From NCBI GenBank assembly GCA_025455225.1, contig JALOMY010000067.1, positions 1 to 18,650 of the forward strand: a stretch of DNA of 18,650 nucleotides, in the 5' to 3' direction. Below the pieces are notes generated by a model. It saw only the letters and a program-made list of their open reading frames with translations. It did not search any database and was not told the DNA's origin. Source of the stretch: Cyclobacteriaceae bacterium. Its GTDB lineage: Bacteria > Bacteroidota > Bacteroidia > Cytophagales > Cyclobacteriaceae. Of this stretch, positions 1 through 6,346 are shown one piece after another (within the stretch, counting starts at the first letter, position 1; every line of letters begins with the position of its first letter). A program made the translations under genes and the position numbers.

Positions 1-30
1 GAAGTAATTGATTTTTATAGCAACGTATAA
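1..30 (+). CDS. rplW: 50S ribosomal protein L23 (uL23), C-terminal end only
   Basis: The first ten codons read EVIDFYSNV and a TAA stop at 28-30, in the only frame that gives a plausible tail. Bacteroidota L23 proteins usually end in a similar acidic-then-IDFY segment, and rplW is the expected gene just before rplB in the S10 operon. The 10-base gap to rplB fits co-transcription. Only the C-terminus is visible, so the call rests on this short tail plus gene order. Confidence 0.82.
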   Translation, partial: EVIDFYSNV

Positions 31-40
31 TTCCTGAACA

Positions 41-865
41 ATGGCGTTGAGAAAATTAAAACCGGTAACAGCCGGAACGCGTCACAGACTGGCACCGTCT
101 TTCGATGACATTACATCATCACAGCCGGAAAAATCGCTGGTAAGCACGCGCAAAAAGACCGGTGGAAGAAATAACGTAGGTAAAATGACCATGCGCTACA
201 TCGGTGGTGGTCATAAACAAAAGATCCGTATCATCGATTTCAAACGCGATAAGTCCGGTGTTCCGGCTACCGTTAAGTCCATTGAATACGATCCTACCCG
301 TTCTGCACGTATTGCATTGTTGTATTATGCCGATGGAGAAAAGTCATACATCATTGCTCCGGATGGTTTGAAGATTGGCCAGCAGGTAATTTCAGGTGCT
401 GAAGTAGCACCGGAAATTGGTAATACGTTGCCGCTTTCAAAAATACCACTGGGTACTATTATACATAATGTTGAATTGAAGCCGGGTAAAGGTGCAGCTA
501 TTGCGCGCAGTGCCGGTACTTTCGTTCAGTTGCTGGCACGTGAAAACGGACTGGCGACCTTAAAGATGCCTTCTGGTGAAATGCGGAATGTATTGGAAGT
601 ATGTTCAGCAACCGTAGGAGCTGTTTCCAATGCCGACCACATGAACGAAAGTGTGGGTAAGGCTGGCCGCTCGCGTTGGAAAGGAGTACGTCCCAGAAAC
701 CGTGGTGTTTCCATGAACCCGGTGGATCACCCGATGGGTGGTGGTGAAGGCCGTGCTTCCGGTGGACATCCCCGCTCGCGCAAGGGCTTGTATGCTAAGG
801 GTAAGAAAACCCGTCACCCGAAGAAATATTCTGATCGTCTAATCATATCTAGGAGGAAAAAATAA
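41..865 (+). CDS. rplB: 50S ribosomal protein L2 (uL2)
   Basis: Primary 23S rRNA-binding protein needed for subunit association and for the architecture around the peptidyl-transferase centre. The product is 274 residues, the normal bacterial length. The N-terminal OB-like RNA-binding domain (about residues 40-120) and the SH3-like domain (about 125-200) are intact. The C-terminal part carries the conserved DHPMGGGEGR motif with His230, equivalent to the functionally important E. coli His229. The protein ends in basic RRKK. The ATG at 41 gives the usual MALRKLKPVTAG start. The stop overlaps the rpsS start by one base (TAATG). The final Arg codons AGG AGG double as a Shine-Dalgarno for rpsS. 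Confidence 0.99.
   Translation: MALRKLKPVTAGTRHRLAPSFDDITSSQPEKSLVSTRKKTGGRNNVGKMTMRYIGGGHKQKIRIIDFKRDKSGVPATVKSIEYDPTRSARIALLYYADGEKSYIIAPDGLKIGQQVISGAEVAPEIGNTLPLSKIPLGTIIHNVELKPGKGAAIARSAGTFVQLLARENGLATLKMPSGEMRNVLEVCSATVGAVSNADHMNESVGKAGRSRWKGVRPRNRGVSMNPVDHPMGGGEGRASGGHPRSRKGLYAKGKKTRHPKKYSDRLIISRRKK
851..856 (+). promoter_or_regulatory. Shine-Dalgarno AGGAGG for rpsS inside the end of rplB
   Basis: A perfect AGGAGG lies 8 bases before the rpsS ATG at 865 and is read in rplB as two AGG Arg codons. I saw no comparable site before any other start in this window, as expected for Bacteroidota, where the anti-SD is largely unused. It may be functional or may simply reflect the basic L2 tail. 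Confidence 0.5.
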
Positions 866-1137
866 TGGGACGTTCGATTAAAAAAGGACCGTACTGCGAC
901 TTCCGTTTGCTGAAGAAAGTTGAAGCTACCGAGAAGTCTGGTAAAAAATCGGTGATCAAAACCTGGTCACGCAGATCAACGATCATTCCGGATATGATCG
1001 GCCACACTTTCGCAGTACATAATGGAAATAAATTCATACCGGTATATGTAACCGAAAACATGGTAGGCCACAAGTTGGGTGAATTTGCACCCACCCGTAC
1101 CTTCCGCGGACATTCCGGAAATAGAAAAGAAGCTTAA
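865..1137 (+). CDS. rpsS: 30S ribosomal protein S19 (uS19)
   Basis: Small-subunit head protein that pairs with S13 and contacts the 3' domain of 16S rRNA near the A site. The 90-residue product starts MGRSIKKGPYCD and ends FRGHSGNRKEA. It contains the family signature around VYVTENMVGHKLGEF (residues about 60-74). The start is fixed by the TAATG overlap with rplB and by the SD-like AGGAGG upstream. rplV follows after 5 bases, so S19 and L22 are made from the same transcript in the classical S10 order. Length and motifs are normal. Confidence 0.99.
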   Translation: MGRSIKKGPYCDFRLLKKVEATEKSGKKSVIKTWSRRSTIIPDMIGHTFAVHNGNKFIPVYVTENMVGHKLGEFAPTRTFRGHSGNRKEA

Positions 1138-1142
1138 AGATC

Positions 1143-1613
1143 ATGGAAGCTGTAGAGAAAAAGACCAAACGGTCAGTACTTAAGCGCGAAAAGCGCGATG
1201 CCCGCAAAGAGGCTGCAAAAACCGGCCCTGTGGTATCGAAGCTGAAGAATGTACCTACTTCACCTCGTAAAATGAGGCTGGTGGCAGAATTAATACGCGG
1301 TGAGCGTGTTAGCAAAGCGCTTAACATACTTAAGTACGAATCCAAATCGGGTTCTTTCAAACTTGAGAAGCTGTTGCTTTCTGCAATTGCCAACTGGGAA
1401 AACAAAAACCAGGCAGCCAAATTGGAAGAGGCCGATTTGTATGTTAAAGATATATGGGTTGATGGAGGCCGAATATTGAAGCGGTTACGTCCTGCCCCGC
1501 AAGGACGTGCACACCGTGTTCGCAAGCGCTCGAACCATGTTACCCTGGTGCTTGACAGCATGAAGAAAATGGGAGAAGCAGTAACAACAACTGAAACAGA
1601 AACGAAGGAATAA
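1143..1613 (+). CDS. rplV: 50S ribosomal protein L22 (uL22) with long N-terminal extension
   Basis: L22 lines the nascent-peptide exit tunnel and is an early assembly protein on 23S rRNA. The 156-residue product is about 45 longer than E. coli L22. Aligning LVAELIRG (residues 46-53) with the E. coli equivalent leaves a 27-residue highly basic N-terminal extension and an acidic Thr/Glu-rich C-terminal tail (about 146-156). The tunnel hairpin lies near residues 108-125 (ILKRLRPAPQGRAHR), and the conserved end strand NHVTLVL follows at 131-137. The start at 1143 is the only convenient ATG. The stop abuts the rpsC ATG with no gap. Confidence 0.97.
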   Translation: MEAVEKKTKRSVLKREKRDARKEAAKTGPVVSKLKNVPTSPRKMRLVAELIRGERVSKALNILKYESKSGSFKLEKLLLSAIANWENKNQAAKLEEADLYVKDIWVDGGRILKRLRPAPQGRAHRVRKRSNHVTLVLDSMKKMGEAVTTTETETKE

Positions 1614-2393
1614 ATGGGACAAAAAGTTAATCCTGTAGGACTCCGCTTGGGAATCGTTCGTGGTTGGGATTCCAACTGGTACGGTGGAAATACATTTTCC
1701 GACAAGCTGGTAGAAGATCAGAAAATCCGAAAATATGTTGATGCCCGTATTCCAAAAGGCGGCATTGCAAAAGTTGTTATTGAACGTACCCTGAAGCGTA
1801 TCACATTGACTATTCATACTGCCCGCCCGGGTGTGGTGATTGGAAAAGGCGGAACCGAGGTTGATAAGATCAAGGAAGAGTTGAAAAAACTCACTGGCAA
1901 AGATGTTCAGATCAACATCTATGAAATCAAGCGTCCGGAGTTGGATGCCAAGCTGGTAGGTGAATCTATTGCGCAGCAGATTGAAGCCCGTATTTCATAC
2001 AAGCGTGCCATGAAGCAGGCAATTGCTTCAGCTATCCGTGTGGGAGCCGAGGGAATCAAAATCAAAGTATCCGGTCGTTTGGCTGGAGCAGATATGGCGC
2101 GTACTGAACAGTATAAGGAAGGCCGTATTCCATTACATACACTCCGTGCTGACATCGACTACGCAGTGTCTGAAGCCCAGACCGTGTATGGAAAGATCGG
2201 CATCAAAGTATGGATCTTCAAGGGTGAAGTTTACGGTAAGCGTGATCTGTCACCGAACGTGGGCATTGTGAGCAATGCACCGGGTGCAGGTGCTGCTGGC
2301 GAACGCGGTGGTGAGCGTGGTGGAAGAAGAAGACCCGGAGGCGGAGGCGGTGAAAACCGTGGCCGTGGTGGTCGTGGCGCTAAAAAGGCGTAA
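1614..2393 (+). CDS. rpsC: 30S ribosomal protein S3 (uS3) with Gly/Arg-rich tail
   Basis: S3 sits at the mRNA entry channel of the small subunit and contributes to the ribosomal helicase activity. The product is 259 residues, against 233 in E. coli. It has the expected MGQKVNPVGLRLG start, a type II KH domain with the IGKGG loop at residues 76-80, and the C-terminal S3 domain ending in KVWIFKGEVYG. From about residue 225 the protein becomes a low-complexity tail of GERGG, RRRPGGGGG and RGRGGRG units ending in AKKA, replacing the usual Lys/Gln tail. It follows rplV without a gap; 38 bases separate it from rplP. Confidence 0.98.
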   Translation: MGQKVNPVGLRLGIVRGWDSNWYGGNTFSDKLVEDQKIRKYVDARIPKGGIAKVVIERTLKRITLTIHTARPGVVIGKGGTEVDKIKEELKKLTGKDVQINIYEIKRPELDAKLVGESIAQQIEARISYKRAMKQAIASAIRVGAEGIKIKVSGRLAGADMARTEQYKEGRIPLHTLRADIDYAVSEAQTVYGKIGIKVWIFKGEVYGKRDLSPNVGIVSNAPGAGAAGERGGERGGRRRPGGGGGENRGRGGRGAKKA

Positions 2394-2431
2394 GAAGAAA
2401 ATAGAATAGGAACTAATAAAGACAGGTAACA

Positions 2432-2851
2432 ATGTTACAACCGAAACGTACCAAGTTCAGAAAAATGCAGAAAGGCCGCGTGAAGGGTATGGCCACACGT
2501 GGACATACTATTGCCTTTGGATCTTTCGGACTAAAAAGCCTTGAAGGCGGATGGATTACTTCCCGCCAGCTGGAAGCGGCCCGTATTGCCGTAACCCGCT
2601 TTATGAAACGCGAAGGCCAGGTTTGGATCCGGATATTTCCGGATAAGCCAATTACCAGAAAACCTGCTGAGGTTCGTATGGGTAAAGGTAAAGGTGCACC
2701 TGAATACTGGGTTGCCGTAATTAAACCTGGTACCATCTTGTTCGAAGCAGGTGGTGTAAATATGGCTACTGCACGCGAAGCATTGCGCCTGGCAGAAGGC
2801 AAGCTTCCTATAAGAACCAAGTTTACCGTTAGAAGAGATTACGTAGAATAA
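2432..2851 (+). CDS. rplP: 50S ribosomal protein L16 (uL16)
   Basis: Late-assembly large-subunit protein that organises the A-site tRNA-binding region of 23S rRNA. The 139-residue product is of normal length. It starts MLQPKRTKFRKMQKGR and contains the signature RMGKGKGAPEYWVA (about residues 81-94), with the Arg-rich loop that reaches toward the peptidyl-transferase centre. The 38-base spacer before it is purine-rich and shows no SD. It sits between S3 and L29 as in nearly all bacteria. Confidence 0.99.
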   Translation: MLQPKRTKFRKMQKGRVKGMATRGHTIAFGSFGLKSLEGGWITSRQLEAARIAVTRFMKREGQVWIRIFPDKPITRKPAEVRMGKGKGAPEYWVAVIKPGTILFEAGGVNMATAREALRLAEGKLPIRTKFTVRRDYVE

Positions 2852-2859
2852 TCGTAGCC

Positions 2860-3054
2860 ATGAAAAGCACAGAAATAAAAGACTTAAGCGTGAATGAACT
2901 GCGTGAGAAGATCATCAGTGAAAAGGAAACGCTTCGAAAAATGAAGTTTGCCCATCAGGTTTCGGCTATTGAAAACCCGATGAAAATTAAAGAAACACGG
3001 AAGCTTATTGCCCGGCTGAACACCGAGTTAAGCGCCAAAGAATTACAAAAATAA
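2860..3054 (+). CDS. rpmC: 50S ribosomal protein L29 (uL29)
   Basis: Small two-helix protein at the exit of the peptide tunnel, close to the docking site for trigger factor and SRP together with L23. The 64-residue product begins MKSTEIKDLSVNELREKI. It carries the family core FAHQVSAIENPMKIKETRK (about residues 30-48) and continues as helix to the end. Size is typical. It is 8 bases after rplP and 5 before rpsQ, with no SD, and is clearly co-transcribed. Confidence 0.98.
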   Translation: MKSTEIKDLSVNELREKIISEKETLRKMKFAHQVSAIENPMKIKETRKLIARLNTELSAKELQK

Positions 3055-3059
3055 TTCCT

Positions 3060-3314
3060 ATGGAAAGGAACCTTAGAAAAGAACGAATTGGTAAAGTTGT
3101 GAGCAACAAAATGGTGAAAAGCATCACCGTAGCTGTTGACCGGAAAGTAAAGCACCCGATCTACGGTAAGTTTGTTCAGAGAACTACCAAATTCATGGCT
3201 CATGACGAAAAGAACGAAGCCGGTATTGGCGATACAGTACGCATTGCTGAAACTCGTCCGCTGAGCAAGATTAAGCGTTGGAGATTAGTTGAAATCATTG
3301 AAAAAGCGAAGTAA
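3060..3314 (+). CDS. rpsQ: 30S ribosomal protein S17 (uS17)
   Basis: OB-fold protein that binds the 5' domain of 16S rRNA early in small-subunit assembly. The 84-residue product has the conserved GKVVSNKMVKSITV segment (residues about 11-24), the KHPIYGKFVQRTTKF strand-loop (about 36-50) and the GIGDTVRIAETRPLSK signature (about 56-71). Length matches the family. The gap to rpmC is 5 bases and to rplN only 2 bases, giving tight L29-S17-L14 coupling. Confidence 0.99.
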   Translation: MERNLRKERIGKVVSNKMVKSITVAVDRKVKHPIYGKFVQRTTKFMAHDEKNEAGIGDTVRIAETRPLSKIKRWRLVEIIEKAK

Positions 3315-3316
3315 TC

Positions 3317-3653
3317 ATGATACAGACCGAGACCAGACTATCAGTTGCTGATAACAGCGGTGCCAAAGAGGTTCTTTGTGTACACGTATTGGGCGGAAGT
3401 TCCAAGCGTTATGAAATCAGCCATGCCTACCAGCCAGGTAAAGAAAGGAACTGTATCGCGTGCTGTAGTGGTACGCACAACAAAAGAAGTAAGACGGAAA
3501 GATGGTTCTTACATCCGCTTTGAAGACAATGCGGCTGTGCTACTGAATGCCCAGGACGAACCCCGCGGTACCCGTATTTTCGGTCCTGTAGCTCGTGAAC
3601 TCAGAGAAAAGCAGTTCATGAAAATTGTGTCTTTGGCCCCTGAAGTGATTTAA
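3317..3653 (+). pseudogene. rplN: 50S ribosomal protein L14 (uL14), frameshifted by a 32-base deletion
   Basis: L14 is an essential large-subunit protein contacting 16S rRNA helix 14 and translation factors. Two frames together encode it. From 3317 the reading gives residues 1-32, ending VLGGSSKRY at 3412, and then runs into unrelated sequence and a stop at 3521-3523. From about 3411 the +1 frame gives MKSAMPTSQVKKG through the normal C-terminus SLAPEVI and a stop at 3651-3653. Aligned with E. coli L14, residues 33-42 (AGVGDIIKIT in E. coli) are absent. Restoring a 122-residue protein needs exactly 32 more bases. Both flanks are otherwise perfectly conserved, so a sequence or assembly error in an intact gene is more likely than real decay. 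A programmed frameshift would still lack a core strand. Confidence 0.93.
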
Positions 3654-3657
3654 TACC

Positions 3658-3999
3658 ATGGAAAGAAAATTTAATAAGCAACCCAAACTTCACATCCGCA
3701 AAGGTGACACGGTTTCCGTGATTGCAGGCGATGATAAGGGAAAAACGGGCAAAGTTTTAGAAGTACTTGTTGCGAAGAACCGTGCCATTGTAGAAGGCAT
3801 CAACATCGTAACAAAACACGAGAAACCCTCTGCAGGTAAACCTGAAGGAGGAATTAAAAAAACTGAGGCCTCCATTCATTTGAGCAACCTGATGCTGGTG
3901 GATCCGGCTTCCGGAAAACCGACACGAGTTGGTCGTAAACTCAATGAAAAAGGCAAGCTTCAGCGATATTCCAAGAAAACCGGAGAATTGATAAAATAA
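3658..3999 (+). CDS. rplX: 50S ribosomal protein L24 (uL24)
   Basis: Assembly-initiating protein that binds the 5' end region of 23S rRNA and sits near the tunnel exit. The 113-residue product carries a KOW motif at about residues 13-40 (KGDTVSVIAGDDKGKTGKV). The family segment GGIKKTEASIHLSNLMLVDP follows at about residues 65-84. Both regions are intact. The protein starts MERKFNKQPKLHIRKGD. The stop shares one base with the rplE start (TAATG), implying translational coupling of L24 and L5. Confidence 0.99.
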   Translation: MERKFNKQPKLHIRKGDTVSVIAGDDKGKTGKVLEVLVAKNRAIVEGINIVTKHEKPSAGKPEGGIKKTEASIHLSNLMLVDPASGKPTRVGRKLNEKGKLQRYSKKTGELIK

Positions 4000-4550
4000 T
4001 GGCTACTCCCAGATTAAAAGAAAAGTACGTTAAAGAGATTGTACCGGCACTGAAGGAAAAGTTCCAGTACAAATCCATTATGCAGGTGCCGAAGATCGAG
4101 AAGATCAGCATCAATAAGGGGATGGGTATTGCTGTTACGGACAAGAAATTGATTGACGTGGCACTTGAAGAGATCACATCGATCACCGGCCAAAAGGCAG
4201 TTGCCACCAAATCGAAGAAGGCTATTTCCAACTTCAAATTGCGTGAGAACATGCCGATTGGGGTGAAAGTAACTTTGCGCGGAAACAAGATGTATGAATT
4301 CCTCGATCGCCTCATGAGCATTGCGTTACCGCGTGTGCGCGACTTCCGTGGTGTAAGCCCGAAAGGATTTGATGGTCGTGGAAATTACACGTTGGGTGTG
4401 AAAGAACAGATCATCTTTCCGGAGATCTCCATTGATAAAGTAAGTAAAATCAGTGGTATGGACATTACGTTTGTTACTACTGCGAAGACGGATGAAGAAA
4501 GTTACGAGCTCCTGAAAGCGTTCGGGATGCCGTTTGCAAACAAGAACTAA
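3999..4550 (+). CDS. rplE: 50S ribosomal protein L5 (uL5)
   Basis: 5S rRNA-binding protein that anchors 5S RNA in the central protuberance and contacts P-site tRNA. The 183-residue product has the signature KIEKISINKGMG (about residues 31-42). The P-site loop region GRGNYTLGVKEQIIFPEI (about 126-143) and the C-terminal MDITFVTTAKTDEESYELL are also present. Length is normal. The start is set by the 1-base overlap with rplX, and 9 bases separate it from rpsN. Confidence 0.99.
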   Translation: MATPRLKEKYVKEIVPALKEKFQYKSIMQVPKIEKISINKGMGIAVTDKKLIDVALEEITSITGQKAVATKSKKAISNFKLRENMPIGVKVTLRGNKMYEFLDRLMSIALPRVRDFRGVSPKGFDGRGNYTLGVKEQIIFPEISIDKVSKISGMDITFVTTAKTDEESYELLKAFGMPFANKN

Positions 4551-4559
4551 CGACTAACT

Positions 4560-4829
4560 ATGGCTAAATTATCTGTAATTGCTAGGCAAACCAAACGAGA
4601 GAAACTGGTGGCTACCTATTCAGCCAAGCGTAAGGCTTTAAAAGAAGCTGGCGACTACGCTGCCCTGGATAAGCTTCCACGTAATGCTTCTCCGGTTCGC
4701 CTTAGAAACAGGTGCAAGCTTACGGGACGTCCGAAGGGCTATATCGGAAAGTTTGGCGTATGCCGGAACATATTCCGCGATATGGCATCCGAGGGCAAAA
4801 TCCCCGGTTTGACCAAGGCAAGCTGGTAA
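4560..4829 (+). CDS. rpsN: 30S ribosomal protein S14 (uS14), long zinc-free form
   Basis: S14 stabilises the head of the small subunit next to S3 and S10. The 89-residue length and the absence of a CXXC...CXXC zinc site mark the long, zinc-independent (C-minus) type. The only cysteines are Cys52 and Cys68, and they do not form pairs. The core RNRCKLTGRPKGYIGKFG (residues 49-66) and the end LTKASW are standard. It is the last gene before the unusually long 151-base gap preceding rpsH. Confidence 0.98.
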   Translation: MAKLSVIARQTKREKLVATYSAKRKALKEAGDYAALDKLPRNASPVRLRNRCKLTGRPKGYIGKFGVCRNIFRDMASEGKIPGLTKASW

Positions 4830-4855
4830 AACAGCATTATTTACATATTAGGTTG

Positions 4856-4894
4856 CTGAGTACCAAGGTCGTCTGAGACGAAACCAGGTAACAG
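4856..4894 (+). ncRNA. Elongated hairpin in the rpsN-rpsH spacer (candidate cis-acting RNA)
   Basis: Four short helices stack in register. CTG 4856-4858 pairs with CAG 4892-4894, TACC 4861-4864 with GGTA 4887-4890, GGT 4867-4869 with ACC 4883-4885, and CGTC 4870-4873 with GACG 4877-4880, closing a UGA loop. Internal loops are short and purine-rich (AG/A, AA/A, and a two-base AA bulge). The structure lies in the transcript reading through from rpsN and ends just before the -33 element of the internal promoter. A role in r-protein autoregulation is inference; it matches no family I can name. Confidence 0.4.
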
Positions 4895-4926
4895 TTTGGA
4901 TAACTAAAATTGTTAAGGTATCTTTG
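4895..4926 (+). promoter_or_regulatory. Bacteroidota-type promoter for rpsH and downstream genes
   Basis: TTTG at 4895-4898 and TATCTTTG at 4919-4926 are separated by 20 bases. This matches the Bacteroidota primary-sigma consensus (-33 TTTG, 19-21 bases, -7 TAnnTTTG). Transcription would start near 4931-4934, about 50 bases before the rpsH ATG. This would give the spc-alpha genes a start independent of the S10 promoter. Confidence 0.7.
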
Positions 4927-4952
4927 CAGCCCGTTTAAAAGAACGGGTTTGC
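4926..4952 (+). other. Hairpin overlapping the internal promoter start point (possible attenuator)
   Basis: CCCGTT at 4930-4935 pairs with AACGGG at 4942-4947 across a TAAAAG loop. After a small bulge, GCA 4926-4928 pairs with TGC 4950-4952. A moderately T-rich stretch (CTATTTTAA) follows at 4952-4960. The full hairpin forms only in read-through RNA from upstream, because the predicted start lies within its 5' arm. It could therefore weaken read-through while leaving the internal promoter unaffected. It is weaker than the clear terminators later in the window. Confidence 0.4.
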
Positions 4953-4980
4953 TATTTTAATGAGCGTAAAGAAATAGAAA

Positions 4981-5379
4981 ATGACTGATCCTATTTCAGA
5001 CTATTTAACACGGTTGCGGAACGCAATCAAGGCCAACCACAAGGTGGTTGAGATCCCTGCTTCTAATTTGAAGAAGGAGATCACGAAGGTATTATTCGAC
5101 AAGGGATTTATTCTGAACTACAAGTTCGAACAAGGGGAAAATCCGCAGGGCATTATCAAAATTGCCTTAAAGTATAACCCTGAAACCCGCGAGTCGGCTA
5201 TTACCAGTTTGCAACGGATAAGTACTCCGGGTCTCCGGAAGTACGCCAATACCGGTTCTTTGCCTCGGGTAATGAACGGTTTGGGTGTTGCTATCCTGTC
5301 GACTTCCCGCGGAGTAATTACCGATAAGGAAGCCCGCAAATTGAATGTAGGTGGTGAAGTATTGTGTTACGTGTATTAA
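4981..5379 (+). CDS. rpsH: 30S ribosomal protein S8 (uS8)
   Basis: S8 binds the central domain of 16S rRNA. In E. coli it is the autogenous repressor of the spc operon; whether that applies here is unknown. The 132-residue product starts MTDPISDYLTRLRNA. It contains the family end motif STSRGVITDKEARKLNVGGEVLCYVY (split by a conserved turn, residues about 107-132). It is the first gene after the internal promoter at 4895-4926, so it probably heads a transcript of its own. No SD is visible before the ATG. Confidence 0.99.
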   Translation: MTDPISDYLTRLRNAIKANHKVVEIPASNLKKEITKVLFDKGFILNYKFEQGENPQGIIKIALKYNPETRESAITSLQRISTPGLRKYANTGSLPRVMNGLGVAILSTSRGVITDKEARKLNVGGEVLCYVY

Positions 5380-5391
5380 TCGATTGAAGCT

Positions 5392-5949
5392 ATGTCACGT
5401 ATAGGAAAATTACCGATTACCATACCCCAGGGAGTAACCATCAACTTCGACAAGGGCACTCATACCGTTTCGGTGAAAGGCCCAAAGGGTGAGCTTAAGC
5501 AAGTGATTGATGCTGATTTCGACATTAAACTTGAGGGTAACTCACTTACTGTCGAAAGACCTACAGAGCAAAAACGGCACAAAGCCATGCACGGTCTTTA
5601 TCGGGCCCTGATCGCCAACATGGCGGAAGGCGTTAAGAACGGATACAAGAAACAACTCGAATTGGTGGGGGTTGGTTATAAAGCCAGCGCGCAGGGTAAT
5701 GTTATCGAGCTAAGCTTAGGCTATTCACATAATATTTTCCTCGCCATACCGTCTGAACTGAAGGTTCAGGCAGTTCAGGAAAAAGGTAGTAACCCTACCA
5801 TCATCCTGGAAGGAATTGATAAGCAATTAATCGGGCAGATAGCTGCCAAGATCAAGTCACTTCGTAAAGTTGAACCTTACAAAGGCAAGGGTATTCGCTT
5901 TACCGGTGAATATGTACGCAGGAAAGCTGGTAAGGCTGCTGCTAAATAA
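5392..5949 (+). CDS. rplF: 50S ribosomal protein L6 (uL6)
   Basis: L6 sits near the sarcin-ricin loop and the factor-binding site. The 185-residue product is two repeated alpha/beta domains. The first starts MSRIGKLPITIPQGV, the second begins near the family motif KKQLELVGVGYKA (about residues 85-97). The tail PYKGKGIRFTGEYVRRKAGKAAAK fits the family signature. Length is normal to slightly long. It lies 12 bases after rpsH and 33 before rplR. Confidence 0.99.
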   Translation: MSRIGKLPITIPQGVTINFDKGTHTVSVKGPKGELKQVIDADFDIKLEGNSLTVERPTEQKRHKAMHGLYRALIANMAEGVKNGYKKQLELVGVGYKASAQGNVIELSLGYSHNIFLAIPSELKVQAVQEKGSNPTIILEGIDKQLIGQIAAKIKSLRKVEPYKGKGIRFTGEYVRRKAGKAAAK

Positions 5950-5982
5950 CTTAAACAAGCATCATAGAAAACAACCAACTCT

Positions 5983-6333
5983 ATGGCAGGCAAGAACAGA
6001 GAAAGAAGAACAAGAATAAAGCAGGGTGTGCGTAAGAAAATTTCTGGCACATCGGAAAGACCCCGTTTATCGGTGTTCAGAAGCAATACCGGTATTTATG
6101 TCCAGATCATTGATGACATTAAGGGCATCACCCTTTCTTCTGCATCAACACATGATTTGGGCGAAAAGGCATCCTTGAATCAGGCGAATGCTAAAAATGT
6201 GGGTAAGAAAATTGCCGAGAAGGCTCTTGCTTCCGGAATAAACACGGTTGTTTTTGATCGTAACGGATACCTGTATCACGGCAATGTGAAAGCCCTTGCC
6301 GAAGGTGCACGGGAAGGTGGTTTAAAATTCTAA
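5983..6333 (+). CDS. rplR: 50S ribosomal protein L18 (uL18)
   Basis: 5S rRNA-binding protein of the central protuberance, acting with L5. The 116-residue product has the basic N-terminal arm MAGKNRERRTRIKQGVR. The core starts at RPRLSVFRSNTGIYVQIIDD (about residues 27-46) and the conserved end YHGNVKALAEGAREGGLKF closes the protein. All expected regions are present. The 33-base spacer before it is A-rich with no obvious regulatory element. Confidence 0.99.
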   Translation: MAGKNRERRTRIKQGVRKKISGTSERPRLSVFRSNTGIYVQIIDDIKGITLSSASTHDLGEKASLNQANAKNVGKKIAEKALASGINTVVFDRNGYLYHGNVKALAEGAREGGLKF

Positions 6334-6346
6334 GAAACGTTAAGAT

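Noticed and set aside
1034..1705. 223-residue open frame on the minus strand opposite rpsS-rplV-rpsC
   Set aside because: It lies wholly antisense to three conserved ribosomal genes, has no recognisable domain and no promoter; its openness follows from the codon use of the genes opposite.
3400..3420. Programmed ribosomal frameshift in rplN
   Set aside because: No slippery heptamer is present at the junction, and slipping would still leave out about ten conserved residues. A missing 32 bases explains it better.
3345..3653. Separate 102-residue protein starting at 3345
   Set aside because: Its first 22 residues are out-of-frame L14 sequence. The rest is the L14 C-terminus, so this is one broken rplN gene and not a second gene.
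4830..4980. tRNA or short protein gene in the rpsN-rpsH gap
   Set aside because: No T-loop GTTCRA-like sequence, no acceptor stem of 7 pairs at tRNA spacing, and no start-to-stop frame of convincing length or composition.
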